A stretch of DNA of 64,000 nt. Source: Nitrosomonas sp. (GTDB lineage Bacteria; Pseudomonadota; Gammaproteobacteria; Burkholderiales; Nitrosomonadaceae). The stretch's first letter is position 1. Each line of letters starts with the position of its first letter. The DNA is taken from contig NZ_JADZAJ010000031.1 in the NCBI RefSeq assembly GCF_020852615.1, positions 32,069-96,068 on the forward strand. The letters run 5' to 3'. Under the pieces are notes generated by a model. That model saw only the letters and a list, made by a program, of their open reading frames with translations. It did no database searches and was not told the DNA's origin. The position numbers and the translations under genes were made by a program. Shown one piece after another: positions 8,536-18,031 of the stretch.

Positions 8536-9606
8536 TCAGTCTATTTTCGGGTCATATGCACCACGCGACCGGGTAATCTGTAAATCATTGTCCTGCAAAC
8601 CCAGTTGGTGCATTTGTTCTGTAGTGTTACGCCCCAGGAATAATCGGTGTTTGATCATGAAATTAACAATCGGAGCAGCAAAATACCAATAGGCCCGACT
8701 GGCCTTGCCTTCACGAATTAGTGCAGAAAACTCCGGCGCATACGGGTTATAGCCAAAATGCTTCAGATCTGAATACATTAACAGCCAGTTGATTGGATAA
8801 TTACTGTAAATCGGATTACCGTGCGCACGCCGTTCCACCAGTCCCAGTTCGTGTACCTTGCGAATCATATTCTCCTGATCGTAGTCCCAGGCATGAAAAG
8901 GAGCAAGATAACGCGGGAAACAGGTACCCACAGGGAAACGCTTGGGATTCCAGAAGCGTGCCAGCTCACCTTCCGGAAACTCACCTGATTCGCATAAACC
9001 GGGCGGTGTCCAATCTGTTTCAGTAATCAGCTTACGCGAAAATTCAAACTCCATCCGTTCCGGTTCCGGCTGACCAGGAGAATATCCGGCCAATACCAGA
9101 GGAATGCCTTTCTCGGTTGCTACTTGCAATGCATCCCCTTCAAACAATGGTGCATACACATAAGAAACTGTATAAACCGCACCGCGCGCTTCCTGATTCA
9201 TAAGCAAATAGCGGAAAAGCTTGCGGTAAAACTGAGCTGAAGGTCGATAAACTAAATGATCAATATCCAGCTTCTGAATCGCCCGGTGAATATTCTTCCA
9301 GGCGACATCAGGAATATTGACGTCGGTAGTAAATGCCAGTACGTTAAGTTTGTATTCAACCTTCAACCGGTAAAGCAGATAAAGACTATCCTTCCCGCCA
9401 CTCAGGCAAACCAGAACATCATAGGGGCCTTTCCCCCGGCAATCTTCCAGCGCCTTCTCAAGATCAAGCTGCCGTTTTTCACGCAACTGTTCAGACTGAT
9501 GTTTGTCATCCGGAGCACGCGTTCTGCAAACAATACAAACCCCGCTTGAATCAATTTCAGCACCGGGAACATTATGAGGCAGTAAACAACGTTTACAACG
9601 AGTCAT
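8536..9606 (-). CDS. PP-loop ATPase, N-acetyl sugar amidotransferase-like
   Basis: The 356-residue protein carries two CxxC pairs (Cys4/Cys7 and Cys24/Cys27), which likely bind a metal, then the PP-loop SGGKDS at 69-74 that binds ATP for substrate adenylation. This layout matches the WbpG/PseA-like N-acetyl sugar amidotransferase family, which makes amidino sugars for surface glycans using ammonia from HisH/HisF-like partners. No such partner is encoded in this window, so the ammonia source or even the reaction may differ. It is separated from the upstream divergent methyltransferase by about 260 bases. Confidence 0.7.
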   Translation of the reverse strand: MTRCKRCLLPHNVPGAEIDSSGVCIVCRTRAPDDKHQSEQLREKRQLDLEKALEDCRGKGPYDVLVCLSGGKDSLYLLYRLKVEYKLNVLAFTTDVNIPDVAWKNIHRAIQKLDIDHLVYRPSAQFYRKLFRYLLMNQEARGAVYTVSYVYAPLFEGDALQVATEKGIPLVLAGYSPGQPEPERMEFEFSRKLITETDWTPPGLCESGEFPEGELARFWNPKRFPVGTCFPRYLAPFHAWDYDQENMIRKVHELGLVERRAHGNPIYSNYPINWLLMYSDLKHFGYNPYAPEFSALIREGKASRAYWYFAAPIVNFMIKHRLFLGRNTTEQMHQLGLQDNDLQITRSRGAYDPKID

Positions 9607-9867
9607 ATTAAATTCAAATTATCACTAGTAGATTAACTGATCCTTTATTGCTATTACCCGCCTTTAAGTATTTGCCAATTCGTCCACCATAAACCTCTGA
9701 AGAAGCCATCGCTAAAATTCCTATCGATGAAAAATAACAGTATAAATACACCATGCAGCTTTCTTCACATAAAAATAGTTCGATTTATTGCCTTTTATCG
9801 TATTTCTCGGTGACAGATTCACTGTATATTTAAAGTATCGCAGTTCCAATTCAGAAGAGTGGGTTAA

Positions 9868-10743
9868 ATGGAAACTTGTTCAGTAATATGCAAAATATGT
9901 GACCAGGAAAATAAAATTGATGGCAGTAATACTGCAAAAATAAAATCCAATGTCCGGCAATTTAAAGAAGAACAATTTACAGTCTGGCGTTGTGCTCAAT
10001 GTGGCTCGTTGCACAGTCTGGAAGAAATTGATTATGATTTTTATTATAAAAACTATGTCATGCAAAAACAGAAGCTGGATTTCTCTACGCAACTGTTGTT
10101 TGCATCTCGTCTCCACCAGCTGATGCAAGGAGGGCTCTTGCCCCACCATACAGTATTGGATTTTGGTTGTGGTAATGGTGGCTTCCTGCATTTTTTACAA
10201 AAAAAAGGTTACACCAAAGTAACAGGCTACGACCCTTTTGACAGCCAGTTTTCTGACAGGGGAATTTATAAACAAAAATTCGACGTGGTAAACAGCCAGG
10301 ATGTTATTGAACACAGTCCAGATCCGATTACATTCATAGATGAGATAACAGCACTGGTCCGGCGCCCCGGGGGAAAGCTCATGATTGGTACTCCAAATGC
10401 AGATTACATTCACCTAAACGACCCTCTGGATGAAGTCGGCTGGCTACACCAACCTTATCACCGCCACATTATGAGCGGAAAACAAATAATCAAAATACTT
10501 AAACAAAAAGGATTCCATATTGACAAGGTTGAGTATCGAAGTTACGTTGATACAAAAATTCCCTTTATAAATTCTACATTTGTATTCAACTATATGGCAT
10601 CTACAGACAGAACTGTTGACAGTATCTTTGATCCCATAAAATTTGGTCTGATCTATACCTCACCCCGGCTTTTATTTTATGGCTGCTTTGGCTACCTGTT
10701 GAATCATAAAAAAGATATTTTTATTGTAGCAACTGCCCTTTAA
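9868..10743 (+). CDS. Class I SAM-dependent methyltransferase with N-terminal zinc ribbon
   Basis: This 291-residue protein begins with two cysteine pairs (Cys8/Cys11 and Cys42/Cys45 in WRCAQCGSLHS) that look like a zinc ribbon, followed by motif I VLDFGCGNGGF near 95 and NSQDVIEHSPDP as the motif II region. This is the usual form of Methyltransf_23-type enzymes in glycan and natural-product clusters. The gene is clearly richer in A and T than its neighbours, which suggests transfer. The glycosyltransferase gene follows 44 bases downstream on the same strand, so the two may be co-transcribed. The methyl acceptor is unknown. Confidence 0.8.
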   Translation: METCSVICKICDQENKIDGSNTAKIKSNVRQFKEEQFTVWRCAQCGSLHSLEEIDYDFYYKNYVMQKQKLDFSTQLLFASRLHQLMQGGLLPHHTVLDFGCGNGGFLHFLQKKGYTKVTGYDPFDSQFSDRGIYKQKFDVVNSQDVIEHSPDPITFIDEITALVRRPGGKLMIGTPNADYIHLNDPLDEVGWLHQPYHRHIMSGKQIIKILKQKGFHIDKVEYRSYVDTKIPFINSTFVFNYMASTDRTVDSIFDPIKFGLIYTSPRLLFYGCFGYLLNHKKDIFIVATAL

Positions 10744-10787
10744 ATAAAAACTGTTCAAGGTCATATATTGAGCTCCTCTCCCAGATA

Positions 10788-12014
10788 ATGAGTATCCCCA
10801 GGAAAAAAATTCTTTTCTTTGCGGAACCTGCCACATTTGCACATGTAGCCAGGCCTGTTGTCCTGGCAAGCATACTCGACCCCTCACAGTATGAAGTCAG
10901 TATTGCAACGGGAGCTGATTTCAAATCAATCGCCATTGACACGGGTTTACCCGTCCACGATCTCTGGTGCATTGGCAGCAAGGCATATCTTGCTGCTGTT
11001 GACGCAGGCCGTGTTGTTTTCAGCTACAACATACTCAAACGCTACGTTCAGGAAGATTTGTGCCTCATTAAAGCTATCAAGCCGGATATCATCGTAGGAG
11101 ATTTTCGCTTATCACTTGCTGTTAGCGCCAGATTAATGAAAATACCTTACGTTGGTATTTCCAACGCTTATTGGAGCCCTTATGCACACATCGACTATGA
11201 AATTCCCACGCATCCTGCTACAAAACTACTGGGTGTTACGGCAGCGAACTATACCTTCCGGTTACTGCGCCCGCTTATCTTGGCTTATCACAGCCTACCA
11301 ATGCACAGGCTTTGCCGAAAATATGGCATGAAACCGTTGGGATTTGATTTAAGGCAAGTATTTACTGAAGCAGATATTTCAGTTTTTGCAGATATCCCTG
11401 AAATAGTACCTGTTGAAAAATGCGCCATCCCTGACAGATACGCTTTTATTGGTCCAATTATCTGGTCACCAAAAATAGAAGTTCCTGCAGAATTAACCAA
11501 TCAGACGGACAATCGCCCACTAGTTTATATTTCCATGGGCAGCTCGGGTAATCCAGGCTTATTAAGCGCAGTAGTCAGTGCAGTAGCTTCGCTCAATTGC
11601 AGAATAGCCGTTGCAACGTTTAGCGATTCGCCTGCAATTCCATCATCGGCCAAGCATATTGTCATATCAGGTCTCCTGCCCGGCTCAGAGATAGCTGCAC
11701 AGGCAAGATTAGTTATCTGCAACGGTGGCAGCCCCACCACCCACCAAGCCCTGCAGCAGGGAACTCCAGTATTGGGAATTCCGGCAAATATGGATCAACT
11801 GCTAAATATGAATTTTATTGTGGCAACAGGTGCCGGGTTAAAGGTACGCGCAGACCAGGTAACGCACAGCAATATTCAAGCAGCAGCACAACGAATACTC
11901 AATACACCTGATTTCTCCAAAAACGCACAAAAGATAGCTGGCTGGTTTAGAAATTATCTACCGGAAGAAAAATTCCCTGCAATAGTCAATAAGATTAGTT
12001 CACGACTCTACTGA
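10788..12014 (+). CDS. GT1-type glycosyltransferase (MGT/UGT-like)
   Basis: The 408-residue protein starts with KKILFFAEPATFAHVARP, the acceptor-domain opening of GT1 enzymes. It ends with the nucleotide-sugar pocket VICNGGSPTTHQALQQGTPVLGIPANMDQ, with PLVYISMGSSGN before it. Such GT-B enzymes transfer sugars to small lipophilic acceptors such as natural products, sterols or carotenoids, rather than to polysaccharides. This fits the nearby acyl-modifying genes. The sugar donor cannot be predicted. Transcription is closed by a strong hairpin about 30 bases downstream. Confidence 0.8.
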   Translation: MSIPRKKILFFAEPATFAHVARPVVLASILDPSQYEVSIATGADFKSIAIDTGLPVHDLWCIGSKAYLAAVDAGRVVFSYNILKRYVQEDLCLIKAIKPDIIVGDFRLSLAVSARLMKIPYVGISNAYWSPYAHIDYEIPTHPATKLLGVTAANYTFRLLRPLILAYHSLPMHRLCRKYGMKPLGFDLRQVFTEADISVFADIPEIVPVEKCAIPDRYAFIGPIIWSPKIEVPAELTNQTDNRPLVYISMGSSGNPGLLSAVVSAVASLNCRIAVATFSDSPAIPSSAKHIVISGLLPGSEIAAQARLVICNGGSPTTHQALQQGTPVLGIPANMDQLLNMNFIVATGAGLKVRADQVTHSNIQAAAQRILNTPDFSKNAQKIAGWFRNYLPEEKFPAIVNKISSRLY

Positions 12015-12047
12015 CAGATTTGGCCAATAATTTTTCACTTTATCTAA

Positions 12048-12078
12048 ACGAAAAACCGGCAATAAGCCGGTTTTTCGT
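12048..12078. terminator. Bidirectional rho-independent terminator
   Basis: ACGAAAAACCGGC, a 5-base loop and GCCGGTTTTTCGT form a perfect 13-bp stem with A and T runs on both flanks. It lies between the convergent glycosyltransferase and PEP-CTERM genes and can serve both. Confidence 0.9.
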
Positions 12079-12102
12079 AACACATCAGACGTGTATCAGG
12101 TA

Positions 12103-12963
12103 TTAAGCTGCCTGATTATTTTTTCTCCGGGTAGTGGCAAACAGGCCAAACATACCTAAGCCCAGAAGGGCAAGAACTCCTGGTTCTGGTACTTGCCTAG
12201 GTGCAAAGTTCTGATTACCATCTGCCTGGAACTGTAAAGGATTGCCTGGCAATGAACCCCATGGAGTACCGGTTGCAGCTGTCCAATCCGTTATCCTATT
12301 ACCGAACTGAAGTGTACCAAAGGCAACAGTGCTCAACTGCTCTGGAGTAATGTAAGCAGTATTTGTATAATTTACTAAGCCGTTGAAATCAAATTGCCCA
12401 TTTCCACCTGTGCCACCTGCATCCACTGTAAAGTTACCAATATCCCCGGGATTAACAGTACCGCCCAGTATTCTAACGCCATCAGTAAACCCAGTGCCTG
12501 CTATCTGGTTTGCAATCGAATTACCTAATCCTGCGTTATCATAATAAATATCCCAGGATCCATTCCCTGTCGCACTAAAAGTTGCCAATGTCTTACCACC
12601 ACCAAGATTGAAAACACTAGTAACTGTTTCCTCTATCTGTGCAACAATCGTGTATTCATACGCACCCGCAGCAAAACCGCCGTTACCGGGCGCAGACGAT
12701 ATTAAACCAGGAGTAACAAAACTCCCACCACCTTGCTTCAAAATAGATACAGCATCTGCAAAGTAATAAGTAGTAAATGTATCACCCACGGCTAGAGTAC
12801 CTGACACAGGGGCTGATATAGCTGTACCATTTGATGACCAGTCAAACCCACTAAAAGGAGATGCGCCAGCAAGATCCAGATTGGTAATGGTGCTCGCCAT
12901 CGCAGGAGCAGACAAGCTGATTGCTGCTGCCGCAAGTACTGAAGTAAAGATTTTTTGTTTCAT
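12103..12963 (-). CDS. PEP-CTERM sorting domain protein
   Basis: The 286-residue precursor has a signal peptide (KQKIFTSVLAAAAISLSAPAMAS) and ends with VPEPGVLALLGLGMFGLFATTRRKN: a PEP motif, a hydrophobic helix and a basic tail, the exosortase sorting signal. The mature part is rich in Gly, Thr, Asn and beta-type sequence with no cysteine and no recognised enzyme domain. It is expected to be cut by an exosortase encoded elsewhere and delivered to the cell surface or extracellular matrix. A sigma-54 promoter lies about 75 bases upstream, and a shared terminator follows. Confidence 0.9.
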   Translation of the reverse strand: MKQKIFTSVLAAAAISLSAPAMASTITNLDLAGASPFSGFDWSSNGTAISAPVSGTLAVGDTFTTYYFADAVSILKQGGGSFVTPGLISSAPGNGGFAAGAYEYTIVAQIEETVTSVFNLGGGKTLATFSATGNGSWDIYYDNAGLGNSIANQIAGTGFTDGVRILGGTVNPGDIGNFTVDAGGTGGNGQFDFNGLVNYTNTAYITPEQLSTVAFGTLQFGNRITDWTAATGTPWGSLPGNPLQFQADGNQNFAPRQVPEPGVLALLGLGMFGLFATTRRKNNQAA

Positions 12964-13036
12964 GGTTACCCCTCAGGTTAATCAATTTAAAAAGTTAGCT
13001 TATAACTTACCTATTTTTAGTGCCGCAATAATATAA

Positions 13037-13054
13037 AAGCAATATGCATGCCAC
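13037..13054 (-). promoter_or_regulatory. Sigma-54 (RpoN) promoter of the PEP-CTERM gene
   Basis: The reverse complement reads GTGGCATGCATATTGCTT. GG and GC are separated by exactly 10 bases and the -12 box TTGC is canonical. It is in the right orientation about 75 bases before the PEP-CTERM start codon, like the site before the FeeM-like gene. Confidence 0.7.
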
Positions 13055-13122
13055 AATTAGGAATTATTATTAATATACTTAAAATCAATATATTACACGT
13101 ATTTTCACAACCGTTTCAACTA

Positions 13123-13150
13123 TTGACAACCTGGCAATGTAAAATATATC
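13123..13150 (+). promoter_or_regulatory. Candidate sigma-70 promoter for the permease pair
   Basis: A perfect TTGACA at 13123-13128 is followed after 16 bases by TATATC, about 65 bases before the proposed permease start. The -10 match is partial. Confidence 0.4.
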
Positions 13151-13214
13151 GACAAATGACCAGGGCATTTATATATAGAAAAGCTCCAGCGTGAATATAA
13201 TAACCATTATCAAC

Positions 13215-14450
13215 ATGGGACGTTACGCCAGACTGGCATTCCGTAATCTTACACGTCAAAAAAGGCGGAGCATAATCGCCATTGCCGTAGTGATATTCAG
13301 TTGCACAGTCATAATACTGGCGAGCGGCTTTATTGAATGGATATTCTGGGGTATGCGGGAATCCACTATCCACTCTCAACTGGGCCACTTACAAATTGTC
13401 AAGCCAGGTTATTTTGAATCCGGCCGAGCCGATCCCTACGGTTTCTTGTTCCCGGATAACCTTACGCAGGATTTGTCGAAAAAATTTACACTCGGAACCA
13501 GTGAGCCTTTGATCAAGGCGGCTGTCCCCCGTCTGAGCTTCAGCGGCCTGGTCAGTCATGGTGATGCCACGCTTTCTTTCATCGGCGAAGGAATTGATCC
13601 GCAGGAGCAAGCCCATTTTGGCAACGCACTCAAAATTTCATCCGGCAGCCATTTATCGGCTGATCAGCCTCACCACCTGATTATCGGGGAAGGGCTGGCG
13701 CGTAACCTGGGCGTAGCAGTGGGTGATCAGGTAGTGCTGCTGGTCAATACTGCAACCCGGGGAATCAATGCAGTTGAAATGACAGTTGGCGGGCTGTTCA
13801 CAACCGTAACCAAATCCTATGATGACAGCGCATTGCGTCTGCCGATCAGTACCGCACAGCAACTGCTGCGCACCCAGGGCGCACACAGTTGGGTGGTACT
13901 GCTGAATGATACTGCACAGACCGATACTGTACTGGCAGCACTGCGCAAACAGCTATCACCAGATCAGTTTGAGATTGTGCCCTGGTATCAGCTGGCTGAT
14001 TTCTATAATAAAACGACTGTACTGTTCACCAAGCAGGTCCAGGCAATCAAGCTGATTATTGCACTCATCATTTTGCTGGGCATTTCCAACACCATGACCA
14101 TGAATGTGATGGAACGTACAGGAGAAATCGGGACCGCCATGGCATTAGGCACAAAAAAAATCGATATCTTGCGCCAGTTTCTGTGTGAAGGCGCTCTGAT
14201 CGGCGGAATAGGTGGCATGCTGGGGGTACTGGTCGGACTGCTGCTCGCTGCCGTTATTTCCAGTATCGGCATTCCGATGCCCCCTCCACCCGGCATGGCA
14301 CGCGGCTACACCGGGGAAATTCTCGTTACCCCGGATATGCTGCTGGAAGCACTGGCGCTGGCAATTGTGACTACCCTTATCGCCAGCCTCTACCCTGCCT
14401 GGAAAGCCTCGCGCATGCAAATTGTCGATGCACTGCGACATAACCGATGA
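13215..14450 (+). CDS. FtsX/MacB-type ABC transporter permease
   Basis: About 411 residues, with one N-terminal membrane helix (IIAIAVVIFSCTVIILASGF), a large periplasmic MacB-PCD-like domain, and three C-terminal helices carrying the FtsX-family signature (NTMTMNVMERTGEIGTAMALGT and LYPAWKASRMQIVDALR). This is the LolC/E and MacB type, which extracts lipoproteins or other envelope substrates rather than importing solutes. It shares the same architecture and SIGIPMPPPP loop with the next gene, so the two probably arose by duplication and act as a heterodimer. The track start is a GTG at 13191; the ATG at 13215 aligns better with the paralogue, but neither has a clear ribosome site. Confidence 0.85.
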   Translation: MGRYARLAFRNLTRQKRRSIIAIAVVIFSCTVIILASGFIEWIFWGMRESTIHSQLGHLQIVKPGYFESGRADPYGFLFPDNLTQDLSKKFTLGTSEPLIKAAVPRLSFSGLVSHGDATLSFIGEGIDPQEQAHFGNALKISSGSHLSADQPHHLIIGEGLARNLGVAVGDQVVLLVNTATRGINAVEMTVGGLFTTVTKSYDDSALRLPISTAQQLLRTQGAHSWVVLLNDTAQTDTVLAALRKQLSPDQFEIVPWYQLADFYNKTTVLFTKQVQAIKLIIALIILLGISNTMTMNVMERTGEIGTAMALGTKKIDILRQFLCEGALIGGIGGMLGVLVGLLLAAVISSIGIPMPPPPGMARGYTGEILVTPDMLLEALALAIVTTLIASLYPAWKASRMQIVDALRHNR

Positions 14451-14498
14451 AGTACCTTTACATCGATTTTTTTGTACTTAATCTGGTTTCAGGAAACT

Positions 14499-15710
14499 AT
14501 GTTTAAACTCGCATTACGCAACATCCTCCGCCAGAAAATCCATACGCTTATGACGCTGGCTGCTGTGATCACCGGGGTTGCCGGTATTGTTCTGGCCGGA
14601 GGGTGGGTGCAGGACATCTATGTGCAACTGGGCGAGGCGCTTATCCATTCACAAAGCGGCCATTTGCAGGTTTATCGCCAGGGGTATTTTGCTGCCGGTT
14701 CGCGCTCTCCGGAAAAATTCCTGATAAATGCACCTGATACAATCAGACAGCGTATTGCCAGCGAAGCAGGGGTTGAACAGGTCATGGCACGACTTAATTT
14801 TTCCGGGCTGCTCAACAACGGCAAAAGCGATCTGCCAATTATTGGCGAAGGAGTCGAGCCTCAGCTGGAGACCAGTCTGGGCAGTTCTGTACGGATCACG
14901 GCAGGGCGGCAACTGAATGACAGCGATACATTCGGCATTCTGCTGGGGAAAGGTGTCGCACAGGCACTGCAGTTAAAACCGGGTGATCCGGTCACGCTGC
15001 TGGTCAATACTCTCGATGGCGCGCTCAACAGTCTTGATTTCCAGGTAGCCGGTATTTTTCAGAGTTTCTCTAATGATTTTGATGCACGCGCTGTCAGGGT
15101 TCCATTGGCAGCCGCACAGGAACTGCTCGGCACCGGAGGAGTCAATGCACTTGTTGTTTCACTGAAACATACGAAGGAAACCGATCTCATCGCTGCCCGG
15201 CTGAAACAATCATTAACGCCATCCGGGCTGGAGGTCAAAACCTGGGTGGAGCTCAATGATTTCTACGAAAAAACCGTGGAACTGTATAAAGGACAGTTTG
15301 GCGTGCTGCAGATCATTATTTTGATCATGGTGCTGCTCAGCGTTGCCAACAGCGTCAACATGAGTATTTTCGAGCGTACGGGTGAATTCGGCACGATGAT
15401 GGCGCTGGGTAATCGCAGTGATCAGGTATTGCGGCTGATCCTCAGTGAAAATCTGCTGCTGGGGCTGATTGGAGGAAGTCTGGGTGTCATCACGGGCGTG
15501 CTGCTGGCCACGGTAATTTCTGCTATAGGTATCTCCATGCCCCCTCCCCCCAATGCGGATATTGGCTACATTGCCCATATCCAGATCGTGCCTTCTGTCC
15601 TGTTGCTTGCATTAGGGACCGGTTTTATTGCGACCATACTGGCGGCAATACTCCCAGCCAGGCACGTCTCACATATCCCTGTTGTCGAGGCACTACGGCA
15701 AAATATATGA
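14499..15710 (+). CDS. FtsX/MacB-type ABC transporter permease (paralogue)
   Basis: About 403 residues, starting MFKLALRNILRQK after a CAGGAA ribosome site; the track start at 14472 (TTG) is less likely. It repeats the architecture of the preceding permease: an N-terminal helix, a periplasmic domain with GHLQVYRQGYF, and three C-terminal helices with NSVNMSIFERTGEFGTMMALG and AIGISMPPPP. The start lies 48 bases after the upstream stop, so the two form an operon and probably a heterodimeric LolCE-like membrane part. The ATPase is encoded nearby on the opposite strand. Confidence 0.85.
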   Translation: MFKLALRNILRQKIHTLMTLAAVITGVAGIVLAGGWVQDIYVQLGEALIHSQSGHLQVYRQGYFAAGSRSPEKFLINAPDTIRQRIASEAGVEQVMARLNFSGLLNNGKSDLPIIGEGVEPQLETSLGSSVRITAGRQLNDSDTFGILLGKGVAQALQLKPGDPVTLLVNTLDGALNSLDFQVAGIFQSFSNDFDARAVRVPLAAAQELLGTGGVNALVVSLKHTKETDLIAARLKQSLTPSGLEVKTWVELNDFYEKTVELYKGQFGVLQIIILIMVLLSVANSVNMSIFERTGEFGTMMALGNRSDQVLRLILSENLLLGLIGGSLGVITGVLLATVISAIGISMPPPPNADIGYIAHIQIVPSVLLLALGTGFIATILAAILPARHVSHIPVVEALRQNI

Positions 15711-15754
15711 GTGTAAAATTCTTCGAAAAACTTCCCGCACATACCTTCAAGACC

Positions 15755-15836
15755 GGATTGCCACGCCGCCGCTCCTCGTGATGGCGGTAAAGATAACAAA
15801 ACCGTCTTTGTGAACGCCAACGGCGTGAAGCAATCC
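15755..15836. repeat. Short dispersed palindromic element between convergent genes
   Basis: The element begins GGATTGCCACGCCG and ends CGGCGTGAAGCAATCC, an imperfect terminal inverted repeat enclosing about 50 bases. The ends match the widespread GGATTGC...GCAATCC type of miniature repeat seen in many proteobacteria. It occupies the gap between the permease and barrel genes and may also act as a transcription barrier. Confidence 0.55.
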
Positions 15837-17270
15837 AGAGGGTAAATTGCCAGTCAAAAAGAAAAACGCAGTTCAGTATAGACTCTATCGCTATGATCAA
15901 ACCGGCCAAGCAGCCCGGTGGGAGGACCGTTGAAAATATCCGCCCCGACTGCCAGTTTCCAGTTTCTGGCTAAATTCCAAGTAAGACGCGGGCGCAACAT
16001 CCATTCATCACGATTCAGGCTGTGGATCAGCAGTATCTGCCCCTGAAAATCACGCCACAAATCTCCCTGCAGAAAAACACTGCCGCCACTTTCCCACTTA
16101 TCCTGAAAAATATCGTGATCATAGCCCAGGTAAACCCGCTGGAAGAACTGCAGGTTCAGGCGAACATCCAGTGGCAGGCCGAAATCCAGCCCCAGCGCGT
16201 AATCAATCGTATCCTGCCGTACCAGACCATCCGGCGCAGTCGGGCGGATCACATTAAAGCGGCGCCCATGCGTGTAGACCAATTCCCCCTTGAGCACGGC
16301 CACTCCCAGATCTTTAGTCACAGTACCACCTGCCTGGTCTATTTCATTATGCCGTGCCTGAAACAGCAGTGGCTCCCAGGGCTGGCTGACCCGATAAAAC
16401 GTGGGAGTGGCATCGAGACTGTGATAATAGAACGCCGAAACATCCCAGCCATTCACCAGCTGGGATAACCGGACACCATAATTCGAGCTGGCAACATTGC
16501 GCCCGGAGCGATCTTCTTTCAGAAAGCTGACTGGTGCGGCAACGGGGAGCTTGAATGGATAAAAATCGGCTCCTGGCCGACCAATTTCATCCAGGCTGGC
16601 AAATGGAATCCAGACAAAATCAGCATGAAAATCATTTTTGGAATATTCAGTACGGACAGCCCATTGCGGAATGCGCAGAATATCAAAATCAGGCAGTACA
16701 AATTCACGCATATCCTTGGCGGAAACAACATCCGCAAAAAACAGGCCAACCATTTCTCCCCAGACGATATGCTGGCGACCTGCACGAATATCGAAATCCG
16801 CAACAGAAAAATCCAGGTAATTTTCCCGCAGGAATAGCTCAAACCGCTGATCCCGGCGCACCTGTCGCGGGTAGAAATCAGATATGTCGTAGATGGCATC
16901 GTAATCAAGACGGGCACTCAGCTTCCATTTGACACTCGGGCTTAACTGTCCAAGATTCGACAACTCCGAGCGTAAACGCAGTTTTGAGGCGTGCCGGGGG
17001 CTGGCGATGGTATCGGCAAACTCCAGTTGCGAAAATCCGCGCCAGGAAGCAGTCTGCCGAAAGGGCTGCGGTGTTGCGTCCACATGACTATCCCCTTCTC
17101 CGAACAAGTCATCCAGCGTAGAAGCCTGCGCTACCTGAGCAGTCGTATTTGCCCGGGTCGTTCGAGAAGATGGAAGCAGATCAGCAGCATTGCATTGCAG
17201 TGGCGCCCCCCACAGTATCAGTGACAGCGATAACAGGGTTGCGGCAACATTACCCGAGATCGCCGGAAAA

Positions 17271-17963
<693 letters not shown>

Positions 17964-17967
17964 TTAC

Positions 17968-17996
17968 CTGCCCCTGAACGGATAACTTCAGGGCAG
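17968..17996. promoter_or_regulatory. Inverted repeat in divergent ATPase/LolA-like intergenic region
   Basis: CTGCCCCTGAA, 8 bases, then TTCAGGGCAG form a near-perfect 10-bp inverted repeat with one extra base. It starts 5 bases before the ATPase ATG and lies within the 68-base divergent gap. It could be an operator or an RNA hairpin masking the ATPase ribosome site. Confidence 0.45.
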
Positions 17997-18031
17997 TCTA
18001 ACCCGGACAGATTATTCATGGAGATTGGAAT

